From contig NC_089822.1 in the NCBI RefSeq assembly GCF_035046505.1, forward strand, positions 99,952,659-100,016,658: a DNA stretch of 64,000 nucleotides, given 5' to 3'. Below, piece by piece: positions 43,926 through 55,870 of the stretch (positions within the stretch are counted from its first letter, which is position 1; every line of letters starts with the position of its first letter). Below the pieces are notes generated by a model. The model ran no database searches, was not told where the DNA came from, and saw nothing but the letters and a program-made list of their open reading frames with translations. The stretch is from Tiliqua scincoides (Eukaryota > Chordata > Lepidosauria > Squamata > Scincidae). The translations under genes and the position numbers were made by a program.

Positions 43926-44650
43926 GGATTTATTTATTTAGTGTATGGCATATAATACATGGACTTATATAACATTTAAACTAGATCAAATATCAATGCC
44001 CAATTTGTCCAGCCATTCAAGGACAGCATTACCTTTGGTAAAAAAAAAGTTGGATCAAGGGCCAGTATACACCCTCAATTTGCAGCCAGACACAATGTGG
44101 TGTATGGTTTGGCGGGGAAACCCACAATCACACTGTGGGGAAGATACTAGCCCCCATTTAAACATTGAATCCTGACAAACACCATGTAGGACACCATGTA
44201 GGGTCTTAGAGGAATGAGTGGCGGAATGTGGAGAAAAATGTGCTGGAGATGTGCTTTAAAGTGAGATGCCCATTCTGTAAGATCCTGATTGTACTGAAGT
44301 GGAAAAATCTTTCCTGTAAGATCCAGTTTGGAGGGAAGTGTGAAATCATTTGAAGTAGATGGAGAATGCAGAGGACTGCCCAGTCAGAGGAATAAACAGA
44401 CAATTTAGCAACAGAGGGACAGATCTTGGCTCAACAGAAGTAAGGCTATTTTATTATACTGGACCAAGAAGCGTTTAGCTATATAAGTGGGAGAGGTGAG
44501 CCTTTTAAGGGTGGTTCATGACTGAAGTGCAGCTCTGCCCTTTTGAATACCAACCCTGCACAGCGGGACTCAGAGGATGTAGTCATGTAATAAGCAGTTT
44601 GTTGTTTTAAAATGTATGTCTCTCATTCACTGCCTGGGACCCTCCTTTTA
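43926..44650. other. No gene seen
   Basis: No exon or recognised element supported. Confidence 0.4.
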
Positions 44651-44755
44651 GAACATAAGAACATAAGAACAGCCCCACTGGATCAGGCCATAGGCCCATC
44701 TAGTCCAGCTTCCTATATCTCACAGCGGCCCACCAAATGCCCCAGGGAGCACAGA
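44651..44755 (-). mobile_element. CR1 LINE 3' end
   Basis: ACATAAGAACATAAGAAC (octamer tail in reverse) then GGATCAGGCCATAGGCCCAT and GCGGCCCACCAAATGCCCC. About 100 bp of 3' UTR only, little diverged. Confidence 0.92.
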
Positions 44756-45293
44756 GTTCCAACATGGGGGGGGGGACACGGCAGCAGTGAAATGGGATTT
44801 CCTCTTACTTCCTCATGGAAAAGCTTTCATGAACTTTTAAAGTAAATTGCTGGAGTGCTTGCTTATTGGTTGATCAAAGGGATTTGGGATTCCCCAGGGA
44901 ACCATTGGAAGGTTTGGGTAAAATAGCCGAAGACTAGTGATCACCCTCCTTCTGCGTGCAGCCAGAGCCTTGGAGATGGAGAGGCGCATGTAGGAAGGAG
45001 GTGGAGGGGGACATGCTCAGCAGTTGCAAAGTGGATGACATTGCAAGGAGGCGGGATTTGGGCACATAAGCTTGGGAACTGTGTAAACTGAAGTCTAAGA
45101 GAATCTGGATGCCCTTGGCCCCTTGGGGCAGGACGTTACAGAGGGCATTTCCCAACTCTCGTTAAAGTCACAGTGTCTGGATTGCTCTTCCAGTTGTGTC
45201 TCATATTGCAGTCCTTTCATTTTCGGTGGGAGCTTCTGGGAACCAAACCAGTCCTTAATCACATGGCCTAATCCTCTATTTTAGTCACATATG

Positions 45294-45662
45294 CAGGGCT
45301 GGCTTTAGGGCAATTGGGACAATTGGGTCCAATCAGGCCCCGTGCCTGAGGAGTCCTCATGCTGGGAAAGCTAGCAGATCACCTGCTGCTGCAGCCAGCA
45401 CCTCACTCTGCAGCTGATGCCCATGAAGCTTGTGCGGCATGCTGAGCATCTCTGCTGGCAGGCCCTCCCGCCCACTTGTGTGTCCAATTGGCCCCAAATC
45501 GGGGGCCTCAGAAGCAGTTGGGGGTGATGCCATCATGTCACCACCATCTGCTTTCAAGTGCCATCAGACCTTGGCTGGCTGGTGCTTTGCATTCTGGTAA
45601 GTAGGAGGGTCTATAGGGTTGAGGTTCTGCATTGGCCTCTGCAGCTCCCAAGGCCAGCCCTG
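45294..45662. mobile_element. hAT-like element, family I
   Basis: Ends CAGGGCTGGCTTTAG and AAGGCCAGCCCTG are inverted. Flanks CACATATG and CACATGAG agree at 6 of 8. Internal GGGACAATTGGGTCCAA is itself palindromic. Confidence 0.75.
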
Positions 45663-45670
45663 CACATGAG

Positions 45671-46934
45671 TATGATGATGAAAGGTTTTTATAACTACCA
45701 ATTCTTCAGGCAACACCATGAGTGTAGTGTGAAGCACAAGAGAGAGATATAAGTACAAAAGGCAGGCTCCGGATTTCACATTGGTGCTTGTATATGTGGG
45801 CTACTAAACAAGCATGAAGCTAGTTGGCTGGGGCCCAACTTCAGTTGTTTGGGAAGTGGAAAAGATGTCAATCAAGAAAGAAAAAGTTGTGTTCTGTTTA
45901 CAAAAAGTAAAGCAAGGAAGGAAGCTTTCCAGTAGACATTGCACAGGGTATGTAGATAATTTTTTTTCTCCAGACAAAGCTTTGCTGGCTGTACTGCCAA
46001 GAAAGTCAACAGAAAAAAACACAGCTGTTTCTCTGAAGCCACACCAGCACCCAGTATACATGACCCACCCTCTGCAGCAGCAAGCCACTAGTTAACATTT
46101 ACAAATACATGCCCTTGTGTGACCCAGAAACCAAAACACAAAGGTAGTGATGGACAGCTGATTCCTAGCTTTGGAAAGCGGGGTGGAAGTCATCCATCTC
46201 TCAGATAAATGACTCTGCATTGTCGCTGCTGGCCAAATGCAGCAAACATTGCACAGTTGCATGAGAAAAATGTGAGTGCATGTTCAAAAATAGAAGTGTG
46301 TCTCAGAACCAATTTGGACATGACTTTTGCCTACTCATGCTTTTAAAATGTGAGCAGGGAAACTGGGAGGAAAAGAAACAGCCAAAAACATGAAGCTTTG
46401 TTATTCCTGAATGGCTCATGCAAGATGCTGGAGTACTGAAACTGGCCTTGGCTGTGGTTGGGGTGGTGGGTTGGTCAATGATCCACCATTTGGAGCTAAT
46501 CCAGTCAATTAGCCCAGGCCATGTGCAGTCAAACCAAATAAAAATACTTGCATGAGATTACTTTGCACGAGACGGATGTCTTTGGCATAATTCATAGCTT
46601 GCAGACATAGGAGTGCCAGCACCAAGTGGAGATAAGCACCAGTTAAACACGTCAAAACTCTTTTGGGTCCATTGCGGAGCACTGGGGTTGTGTGACTGAA
46701 GTAGTTGATGTGGTTGTTTACTTGCTTTGTGAACTGAAATGATCCGGCGGAGCAGAGGACAGAGTATTCTTGAGCAGAAGCCAGGAATAAAATGTGAACA
46801 TAGAAGAGAGGCTATGTTGCTGGCTTCAAGGGCCGCACCACATTCCTTGAAAAATGACAGTCTCCAACCATCTTTGGAAGTGGTATTTTAACCAGTTTCA
46901 ACCAGTTTAACCAGTTTCACAGTAAGTCACTTCT
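45671..46934. other. Gene-free interval
   Basis: No exon supported. The tract 46886-46917 repeats ACCAGTTTCA/ACCAGTTTAA three times. Confidence 0.4.
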
Positions 46935-46942
46935 GGAATATT

Positions 46943-47219
46943 CAGGGCTGGCCCAAGATCTCCTGATGCTTGTGGTGGCATACCATGTGCTGCCTCCCCT
47001 TACTCAATGAGGCACCAGCCTCTACTCCTCTCACCCTCCAATATTCTTACTCGGCACTCTCCTGCCCTTCACACTTCCTCCCTGTTCCCCTTTTCCAATC
47101 CAGGGAGTGGAAGGGAAGCAGGAGCAATCGGGACAAGCAGGTGGACAGAGCTGAGTATCTCTACCAGTCTGCTGCCTGAGGCGACAGCTTCAGTTGACCT
47201 CATGGATGGGCCGGCTCTG
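46943..47219. mobile_element. hAT-like element, family H
   Basis: Ends CAGGGCTGGCCCAAG and TGGGCCGGCTCTG. Flanks GGAATATT (46935-46942) and GGAATACT (47220-47227) match at 7 of 8. A related partial copy lies at 48331-48515. Confidence 0.85.
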
Positions 47220-47227
47220 GGAATACT

Positions 47228-47837
47228 ACTGTACCAGCTGTCCTTGCTGCCACTAGATGCAATGTGGGAATTACAATCGATTGTTGGCAATGCCTCTCGT
47301 TGTGACAGGGACACTATTACTATTTTTATTAAGATCACTTAATTAAGATTTTTATTAAGATCACATATATCACTTTTTCAACAAGAATAGTTCACAAACT
47401 GGTTTTGCCTCCCTGCCGCCATCCTCAGACCTGCTGCCAAAGAAATCACCCAAGTGTCTTACATTTTCCAGAAGGGGTTAATGTTTCCTCAGTCAGAACA
47501 CAGATTATTTGGGGGGGGGGGGGGGGAGAGAACATTTGCAAACATTTTCCAGAAATTCAGTTTCCTCAATGCAAGAGGGGAAAAAGAACCCCTCAAAGAC
47601 GGAGTGAAGAAAGTATCTTTGATCTCAGTCTCATTAAGTTACTTTTAGCTCTGGCTTCAGGCCACCATCATGTGAATCTCAGCGATGATCTTTCATGTGC
47701 AGCAGTCCTGGCTGACATTCAATGAGAGATTAACATTTTACCAAAAGATGGGTGGGGAAGAACAAGCCCAGTTGCTCATTTCTGATGGTCAGTGAGATGA
47801 TTAAAGGCACTGACCAAGAAGCAAAGAAGATCTCTAA
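47228..47837. other. No gene seen; longest G run
   Basis: Bases 47510-47526 are a run of about 16 G followed by AGAG. No exon supported. Confidence 0.45.
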
Positions 47838-48015
47838 CGGCCCAATCCTATCCAACTTTCCACACCAATGCAGTTGCAATGCAGCCCTGTGGTAAGGGAA
47901 CAAAATTTCCCCTACCTTGAGGCAGCCTCCATAGCTACCCTCCCACTGCAGGATGCACCACACCCCCAATTGGCACAGCTGCATCAGTGCGGAAAAGTTG
48001 GATCGGGTTGGGCCC
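47838..48015. mobile_element. Possible PIF/Harbinger-like MITE
   Basis: Left end CGGCCCAATCCTATCCAACT and right end AGTTGGATCGGGTTGGGCCC are inverted over about 35 bp. TAA flanks both sides, as expected for a 3-bp Harbinger duplication; a 5-bp CTAAC reading is also possible. The end sequence GCCCAATCCTAT is shared with the 90-bp foldback repeat. Confidence 0.6.
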
Positions 48016-48330
48016 TAACATTGTTGAATTCTTGTACTATTGCTCCACCACCAGCACTGTTGAGCTCTGTGCCTGCTCACTGCCTGTGTACCTCATATGG
48101 GTGTGTATGTGTGTGAGGATTGCGTGAACCAATCCAGAGGATTAACTGGCTTTGTTTTGTGGTGAATGATCAGACTAAATGATTTTTGGTTCCTTAGCAC
48201 TATGGTTGCTTTAAATTTCTAAACATAATTGTATTCAACTCCAGAACTCAGGGAAACATATTCTGGTTTTCCTCCCTACATCCCTATAATCCTCATAACA
48301 ACTTCATCAAGTAGGTGAGACTGGAAGGCA

Positions 48331-48515
48331 TGGCCTGCCTAAGATCTCCTGCTGCCTGTGACACAATGCCAAATGCTGCCCCCCCTTACCCAATGGTGCA
48401 CCAGTCCCTGCTCCTCCCACACTCCAATGCTAATCTAGCTCAGCCCTCTGTTCCCCTCCACATTTCCTCTTCCTTTCTGTCCCCCTTTACAAATCCAGGG
48501 AGTGAGAGAAGCAGT
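48331..48515. mobile_element. hAT-like element, family H, partial
   Basis: Follows the 46943 copy through AAGATCTCCTGCTGCCTGTG, CACTCCAATGCTAATC and AAATCCAGGGAGTG; both ends are decayed. Confidence 0.65.
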
Positions 48516-49103
48516 GGGTAGAGACCCCAGCCCTCTCACAAAGCCACTTTTCTCTGAGAAAAGGGAATGGCTGCTCAACCAGGCCGTTGTATAGATACTC
48601 TTTGTCTCCTAGCAGTGGATTGTTTTCAATCTTACTTTCAGAAAAATTAACTGCTAACCACAGCTGAAGCAGGGCTTTTAAAAGGCGCAAAAGCCTCATC
48701 CTAAAAAAGAAACAAAACCAAAAACTTTTCCATATGGGGTTGGCAGAGCCTTCATCTGTTTTTCTAGACTCTAGCATGCTACTTTCCCATTTCGGGGGGG
48801 AGGGGGGAAAGAACCCAGTACTAGATGATGATTTATTGCTCACTCTTCTCGCGCAGTCATGCTCAAAAAAGGAACTTCACTGAGGGAGGAAGAGAAGGGC
48901 CAGGACTTGGAAGGGCATCTTTCCAAGTCACGTATCAAATGAAACCTTTGACATCTGAGTAACTTAGCAAAGTTAAGGTGAAACTCACACACTCTCTTCC
49001 AGTGTAGCAGTACTTCCTATCAGTGGTTCTTATTTATCAGTGACAGTCCTCCTTTTCTAGTTCCTGCCCCTGGTAAATTGACCCCTTTTTGTGTTGAAGG
49101 GAT
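48516..49103. other. No gene seen
   Basis: No supported exon or element. Confidence 0.4.
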
Positions 49104-49111
49104 GGGGTGGG

Positions 49112-49345
49112 CAGAGCCAGTGCTATCATTAGGCCAACTAGCAGCTGCCTGTAGCACAGACTTCAGAGGGGCAAGGTACAGACCTTTGTGGGGCACAGTT
49201 TTATAGATTCGTTTTTTAACTCTTTTGTAAAAAAATTTAACTGAGAATTTACATTTGAAGATAAATACTACCATGCTATGAAATATAATTCTTATATAAT
49301 ATAGTCTTATGAAAAATGTCTATAGTCTAGGGTGCACTGGCCCTA
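49112..49345. mobile_element. hAT-like element, family J
   Basis: Left end CAGAGCCAGTGCTATCATTA, right end GGTGCACTGGCCCTA. Flanks GGGGTGGG (49104-49111) and GGAGTGGG (49346-49353) match at 7 of 8, though both are G-rich, so chance agreement is likelier than at other sites. Confidence 0.7.
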
Positions 49346-49359
49346 GGAGTGGGGTAGAA

Positions 49360-49362
<3 letters not shown>

Positions 49363-49401
<39 letters not shown>
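49363..49401. repeat. (GT)n microsatellite
   Basis: About 19 GT units in a row. A long minus-strand frame here, ending in His-Thr repeats, is an artefact of the repeat. Confidence 0.95.
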
Positions 49402-49403
<2 letters not shown>

Positions 49404-50060
49404 TACATTAAGGTTTGGGCTGCTTCAAGTTTTTGGCTCATCCAGAAATATCCAAGTGAAAGGAGGGGAGGGGTAATGGATACAGGTGTCAGCTGGCTTG
49501 GGTCTGCCACTGGCCAATTGGCTGGGCTAATTTCAAGACACCCCCCCCCCACTACTGGTCCACTGCTGCAGAGTCCCCTCCCAATTCACACATGGGGAGG
49601 GTCAAGGGTGAGAGAGCTGCTGCTGTCACCCTTTGCCCACCCCTGGATGTTTAAGGGACCCAGTGCAGGGCTTTTCCCCCAAGGCCTCCACCAGCAAACT
49701 GGTACTTGCACTACATGGACATATCTTGCCTCTGTCTAGTAGCACACACATGCATATAAATACGAAGGTGTGGTGTTTTATCAGTTATGCTTTCCTAGCA
49801 TACCTTCAACCAGAAGCAACACCCGCTTTGCTTTTAACTCCATCCAACTGGCTGTTACAGAGTAAAGGCATATGAAATACAGCAGGCAGATCTCTTTGGT
49901 ACTAGTCAAGGTGTTACCAAAATACAACTGTCTTTTTTCAACTGCAAAATAGAGGCAGATATGTTGTACCACACAGTCAACTTTGGAAAAAAGAAAAAAG
50001 AAAAGCTGAGATCTTGGTTTCTCTGCATGGAATATACCCTCTGTGCCAGTTTGTCTTCTT

Positions 50061-50404
50061 AATAATACAGGTATTTCTATACCGCCTTTCTTGGTCCTCA
50101 GATTTCTCCTTAGACTTTATTCAAGGCGGTTTACATAGGCAGGCAATTTTTAAATCCCCGTAGGGATTTTTACAATTTGAAAGAAGGTTTCTATCTTTCA
50201 AGAAACCACAACATTCAGGTGTTTTTCTTGATCTGGCCGCACATTCTGGCCTCCATCCTCCCATGCTCAGAGCAGATGGAATAACTCGGCTCAGGTTGTC
50301 AGCTGCTTCAAGGTCGCATGGTGCCGGTGGCCTCGAACTGGCAACCTTCGGATGTTATCTTCAGGCAAATGGAGGCTCAACCCTCTAGACCAGACCTCCT
50401 GTCC
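50061..50404 (-). mobile_element. Near-complete tRNA-derived SINE
   Basis: On the minus strand: head with A box TGGTCTAGAGGGTTGAGCC and B box GGTTGCCAGTTCGAGGCC, a body of about 250 bp, then a tail TAAACCGCCTTGAATAAAGT and AAGAAAGGCGGTATAGAAAT ending TACCTGTATTATT. Length and boundaries suggest a full element. The family is one I have seen in squamates but cannot name. Confidence 0.75.
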
Positions 50405-50456
50405 AGACTTTCTTAAACCTAGATCCCAATATAGCTAAAGTGAGTCATGATTGAGG

Positions 50457-50546
50457 TTTCAATCCTACACAGTTACTTGAGTGTTAGACCCATTGGACTC
50501 ACATCTGAACAGTGGAACTTCTGAATAATATATTTAGGATTTTGCT
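50457..50546. repeat. Foldback repeat, decayed copy
   Basis: TTTCAATCCTACACAGTTAC, TAGACCCATTGGACTCACAT and TTTAGGATTTTGCTG retain the order of the unit. Confidence 0.55.
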
Positions 50547-51058
50547 GTCCTATTAAAACCAACTGAACAAGTGAATTGTGAGATCCTGCCAGGAGATAAA
50601 GCACCATTACTTTCAATTAGGTTTGATCATCCCCAGCATCACCTGCTGCATAAAAGTAAGAGGAACTGCTTGTGGATCCTGAACTTGACCCTCAAGATTG
50701 AATACAACAGGAGTTTAGAAGCATATAGTGTCTATTACTAGGATACAATACTTGTATCAGAGATGGTCAAACTGTGATCCAGAAGTGCATCTTCCTATAC
50801 TGCACCTTCATGGGTAGCCAAGCTCTAAAATAAACAGCACTGCCTAAGAGTCACATTGTTACAAAGTGCATGTACTTGTACCTTTTAAAACTGTTCTGTT
50901 TGCATTGATAAGCGAAACTTTCAATCAAAAGGTAGGGTAGTTACTTCATGGGCCAGATCCAACCTTGAAGCCCATGAGGTGTCTTTCTCTGTTTTACATA
51001 AAACATACCTCTTTTGCAATCATGTTGCTTCCTAATTCCACTTAATCGGTATCTAGTA

Positions 51059-51235
51059 TAGCTATTTTCAACTGTTGTGCCGCAAATGGTCCTTAGTGTG
51101 CCACAAGAGTTTGGGGGAAAGAGAGTTTATTAGTAGGACCATTGGGGATGTGACTCCTCCGTCAGTAGCATGGTGTGCCCTGAAAATTTTAGCACCTTGT
51201 TAGTGTGCCCTAAGATGAAAGATTGAAAATCATTG
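51059..51235. mobile_element. hAT-like element, family G, reversed
   Basis: Ends TAGCTATTTTCAAC and GATTGAAAATCATTG. Flanks ATCTAGTA and CACTAGTA agree at 6 of 8. Internal TTTATTAGTAGGACCATTGG is the reverse of the block in the 27479 copy. Confidence 0.75.
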
Positions 51236-51372
51236 CACTAGTACCATTTGGCTATCCTACCTTAGGTGTCTCTCCCTCCTTCCAAGGACTCTGCCTTCTG
51301 GCTCAAAACACACAGAACTTGAATAAAGGCTTGCCAAGATATACAAGTAGACTCTACCTTGTTTAATATGTA

Positions 51373-54300
51373 TTTATTGCTGTCAGATAAAAACAAACTC
51401 ACCATAGTATTACAGAAAATACTACAGAAAAATAAAACTATTGTGATTATAAAGTGCATTTTTTCAGTTGTGTATAAAATATTTTTAAAAACATGCAAGG
51501 CCCTCTGAAACACAGCATAGAGGATAAACTTCCTCAATTACATTCACATTGGGCAAGAGAGACCAAAAAAAGTCAGCTTTAAACAAACAGACAGGCTGAA
51601 CTGAGTGGGTTTCCATCTCAGTCTGGTCTCCATCCACGTCATGGCATACAACTCTCAGTCTCACTCTCTCCCACAAATTTTGGCACAGCCTATAATAAAG
51701 TCCCTAATATCTTTAAAGGGAATCGGCTTACTGAAGGCTGTAAAAACCCAGGCACTATTTGATGGATTTCAACGATTTCACCGTTGAAGCTCCTGTTCTT
51801 AAGTCACCTAGAATGACACCACAGGCTCCCAGAGGAAATCACCTGAGCCTGAGGTCCTCAGGAAGACAGATTTATGAAAGACATTGGATTCTACTTTGAG
51901 CAGAGTAGCCAACCTGATGTATGTTCCAGATATGCAGGAGTTTCTCAATTCAAGGTATCAAACCCACTGACTCCAGTCCCAATTCCATTTGTGACATGGC
52001 CTGTTTTTGCACACAGTAGGGTGGATTACATGATCAGGACCTGAAGCCGCCACCTTGGTTCATAACCAAGAAGTCTATGTGCAGCCACAGCATGCAAACT
52101 AAGTTCGTTCTCGTGCTCAGCCTCATGTAATGTTCACATGCTGAGGGCCACATATGAACCAGAAGCTGATTAGAGGTCAGCCTTGAATTGAAAGGACTCA
52201 GGTCTGTTTTATTGGTTAATCACAGCTCAATTTTCTCAATGAATTGAACTTACATCAACATCTATGGGGCAGTCATTATGAATAGTCCAAGTTTGTAATC
52301 CCAAGTTTTTGCCGGGTTAAGGGAACCTGGTATATGTACTTCTCCGCTAAAGGGCCATTAAAAATACTCACGGAATGGTGTTGTATATGATACACAGTAA
52401 CCGTTAATTGCTGTTTCATTATGTGTTGGGAAATCAATCTTTTCCATTCTCTCAGAGGCTTCAAGTAAACCAAGGTATGGCGCTGGACTGTTTTTCAGGA
52501 ACAGAAAGATTAAAGCTGGTTAGCATTATAACTGTGTTTCACCAGATCTGTGTTGAAGTGGGGAGTGACAGGCATTTCAAGCCCCCCCCCCCAAGTGGTC
52601 CGCTGGCAAGCTCCACGGCTCCAGACGCCATTTCCTCCACAGTGGGTTGGCAAGGACAGCGGGGGAGGGGCAGCATAACTTATCAAGGAGCCAGATTTAA
52701 CCCAAAGGCTTCCAGTTGCTGACCCCTACAATAGAGAGATTTTTTTTTTTTTAAATAGCACCAGCATCTAAGGTTACTTAACCCAGGATGTGTTGAAATT
52801 TCCCGGTGTGCATAACAGCTCAGTTACCATTTCAAATATGAATTCGAGTTCTAGGTTTGCGGCTTGAACGAGTGAAGTAACATGGCCCACTACAGCACGA
52901 TGAGGAAATGCTGGCATGCCAGAATTTTTAAAAGCGCTAGTAGTGGCACATTCGGGGCCATGTTCTTGAGGCTTGCCCATGTGTATGCGCAAGCTAACGC
53001 TCCAAGAGAAGGCTCTTGAATCTCACTCACTAGGCAAGCTGCCTTGTCATTTGCCAAAATGCAGAGTGTTGCAAGCACTCCTGCAACAGCTTAATGGCTA
53101 TTTTTCCAACCAGATGCAAAAGAAACCCAGTTTCAGCTTGCATCTTTGGTGAAAAAGCTATTTAGGTACTACCCTCCACCTCACCCAGTGGAACAGTCTT
53201 GGAGCACATTTTGGTTTCACCACTGGATATGAGGCACGGGTGGAGCTGGCATAAACCAACCGGCTTCATGATTGCACTGCAACACTCCAGAAGTTAATAC
53301 TATATGTCCTATACATTTTGTGCTGTGAAGGAATTCATTCTTTCACATTGTTGTCAGGGGAGATAAGGCAAAATGTGCTCTGTCCAGGGGCACTGTATCC
53401 AATGCACTGTACAGGAGTAATTTTCTAGCAAGTTAGACTCACAATACACATCTGAAAGTATGGATGATCATGCGTTTCCAAAGCACTTCGGGCTTGGAAA
53501 TACAGGTCCCCACTGAACTTGAGAACATTATTGGAACCATCTACTCCAGCTGTCAACAGGGGCGAAAATACTACGAAATGAAACAAATTAACATTTGTGG
53601 TCACCTGGCAGTTCTTTTGGGATTGTTTTGCCTTAAATCTGCTCTTTTGAAAGGTTTCAGCTCTTTTCCCCTGCCACCATTTCCCTGTATGCATCTGAGA
53701 AATGGGGAGGGGGGGGCAGACAAGAAAAATGAGACTATAGATATCCTTTACATGACAGACATGGCTTTCTTTGATTTTGTCAGTACCATTTACCCACTTT
53801 CTAAAATTAGTAACAAAAAAGCAGTTTAAAAAAAATCTGTAACCCTACAAACTACACCCACCAGACCAAAGGGGGAAAAAAGGATATTTAAATAAGATGG
53901 TGGCATGAAAAGGTAGAGCTTTTTGAAGAAAAAGACTTCTTCTTACCCCCTGCCTCCCAACCCACAAAGGCACATTATTAAAAGAGCAGTCCCTTCACCT
54001 AAGCTAACATACGTTTTCTCTGAAGCTACAAAATGACACTGCTGAAGCAGTAGAAAGCATCCTCTGCCTCAGTGGTTGCAATACACTCAAAACATAATAT
54101 GACTTTTTGAGAGAGACACTCATACACACACAGGCGCAATGGTGAGTAAGCACCCTGGTATCTTCCCACAAACGAAGGTATTTCCTAATATGGAAGGAAG
54201 CAGGGTCAACATTCTAGCTGCAGTTATAGTCACTTCAATGTGAAATGCTCTGTCTCTCTTGGATGGACAACCCAGTCTGGGGTGAATGGCCTTTGCTGAC

Positions 54301-54755
54301 ATCTTCACCCTCACAGGCTGCCGAGCTTCTCCGTTATTTCTTGACATATTTAAAATACACATCTATTATAGCACCCGAGTTTTGCTAAACAACAGGACAA
54401 GAAAAGGCCTCTCTACACAATTTTGTTGACGTACCACAAGAAAACACACAAGCAAACATTGTCTGCACTGAAGCACAGTGTGCTGAAGTGGATTAGGAGA
54501 CTAGCAGCATTGTCCTGAAATTGTAGGGACATCTCCTCTCCCCTTCTTTTTAGCTGCTTCAATTCGCAATAACCAAGCTGACGCAAAAAAAAAAATCTGC
54601 TTAAAAACCATCCAGAGGCAGGAGTTTCAAGAGTCCTTTTGTTTCGCTTTCTACAACTATAAATACATGCCTCTTTTGGCAATGGTGACCGCAGCAAACA
54701 CCCACAAGTGTTTTAAGAACTCACAACCTGACACATTAAATACACAGTCTTTAAT
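51373..54755 (-). promoter_or_regulatory. PPP1R3B: Probable 3' UTR of PPP1R3B
   Basis: Mostly unique sequence downstream of the stop. Minus-strand AATAAA signals occur at 52208-52213 and 51373-51378. Human PPP1R3B has a multi-kilobase 3' UTR, so the distal signal, giving about 3.4 kb, is plausible. Extent is inferred. Confidence 0.4.
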
Positions 54756-55619
54756 TTAGTAATAAGGCCCACGTTTTTCATATCCCGAATAGCTAGGCCA
54801 TTCAGGAAACAGGCCATAGGAACACCTTGGGCTTCCAAACTGGTCAAAGGCAATTCCAAAACCAGATTCATCCTGAGGTGGAGAAATCTCCTGAGCATAT
54901 CTGAGTTCAGACCGCACAATTCTGTAATTCAGGCCTTTGTTGCTGTCCCAGTACACTTTGCCATCACACTCGTAACACACAGCAAACTCTACTCTTTCGT
55001 GGGGCCGGACTCTCTCCGGTAAGCTGACATCAAAGGAGAATGTGTCCTTGTCTGAACCTGCATATGTGTCCTTAACGTATTGGCATGGGTAATCTGTGAA
55101 AGTTTTCCAGGTATCAAATGTCATCCGGATCTTCACGGCCTTCTCAAATGCAAGATTCCTGACTTTTACTGTACCTGTGATAGCTTTATCTTTCAACATG
55201 CAGTTTTCAAGACAGACGTAGTCTGCCTGGAGACGATTCCGAAAGTCTAGATAATCTGCGGAAGGTTGTATAAAATCCAAGACAAAGTTATCATTGTCAA
55301 CCGTTGTCAGACCCACAATGTTGTTGATTAGTTCCGTGAAATTAAATGGAATATCCAATGGCTCATCAAACTCGGAGAATACTTTGACCACTGTCAGAGA
55401 CAGACCCCTACTGTCTGCAAAGGAAACCTTCTTTTTCACCCGGTTTCTCTGTAAGGGTTTTTCTTCGGCTCCCAAATCATTTAATTCAGTGCCGCCATCC
55501 ACATGAATGCAGGGCCGCAATGGTGCCTTGGGCTTTGGTGCTACTTGATAGCCAAAACTCTCTCTTCGCAAAGAGGGTGAGCGCAGGCACAGTTGCATAG
55601 CTACATCCACTGCCATCAT
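54756..55619 (-). CDS. PPP1R3B: PPP1R3B, glycogen-targeting regulatory subunit of protein phosphatase 1
   Basis: A single coding exon of 287 codons plus stop (human 285). The protein binds PP1 catalytic subunit and glycogen, directing dephosphorylation of glycogen synthase and phosphorylase, mainly in liver. Start is the first of two Met codons (MMAVDVAMQLCLRSPSLRRE), matching the family N terminus. The PP1-docking RVxF motif is KVSF (64-67; human RVSF, a permitted variant). The carbohydrate-binding module (CBM21) covers about 127-235, with SADYLDFRNRLQADYVCLEN, KIRMTFDTWKTF and YWDSNKGLNYRIVRSEL. The C terminus ends GYEKRGPYY, the phosphorylase a-binding tail that mediates allosteric inhibition. 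An acceptor (CCTTTCAG) lies 28 bases before the ATG, so at least one noncoding exon is upstream. No damage is seen. Confidence 0.98.
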   Translation of the reverse strand: MMAVDVAMQLCLRSPSLRRESFGYQVAPKPKAPLRPCIHVDGGTELNDLGAEEKPLQRNRVKKKVSFADSRGLSLTVVKVFSEFDEPLDIPFNFTELINNIVGLTTVDNDNFVLDFIQPSADYLDFRNRLQADYVCLENCMLKDKAITGTVKVRNLAFEKAVKIRMTFDTWKTFTDYPCQYVKDTYAGSDKDTFSFDVSLPERVRPHERVEFAVCYECDGKVYWDSNKGLNYRIVRSELRYAQEISPPQDESGFGIAFDQFGSPRCSYGLFPEWPSYSGYEKRGPYY

Positions 55620-55660
55620 GGGCTTGTGAGGAAAAGAGTTCAGTATTCTGAAAGGAAAGA
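55620..55660 (-). promoter_or_regulatory. PPP1R3B: 5' UTR stub and splice acceptor of PPP1R3B coding exon
   Basis: On the minus strand CCTTTCAG precedes AATACTGAACTCTTTTCCTC and ACAAGCCC, then the ATG. The first exon and promoter are not located. No CpG island is evident between 55.7 and 64 kb, so they may lie beyond the window. Confidence 0.65.
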
Positions 55661-55732
55661 GGAATAGGATGATCAATCACCACCATCATACATTATTCTG
55701 CAGTAAGCCCAGGTTTATTACACTCGAGCCAA

Positions 55733-55870
55733 GTGGTCTCAAAGTGTGGGTCACGACCTGATTTTTTGTGGTTCACAGGCTAGCGCCAGCTGTGGTCCCA
55801 CAAAACATTCTGGAACACTCCCAAAAGTTACAAGGCATTCTGGGGTGCTACCCGGAAGCCACAGCAGCTT
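55733..55870. mobile_element. hAT-like element fragment
   Basis: AAGTGGTCTCAAAGTGTGGG and TCACGACC resemble the left end of hAT-type elements with CAGTGGTTCTCAAA ends. No right end was found. Confidence 0.4.

Noticed and set aside
49361-49552. Open frame ending in Thr-His repeats
   Set aside because: Translation of a (GT)n microsatellite.
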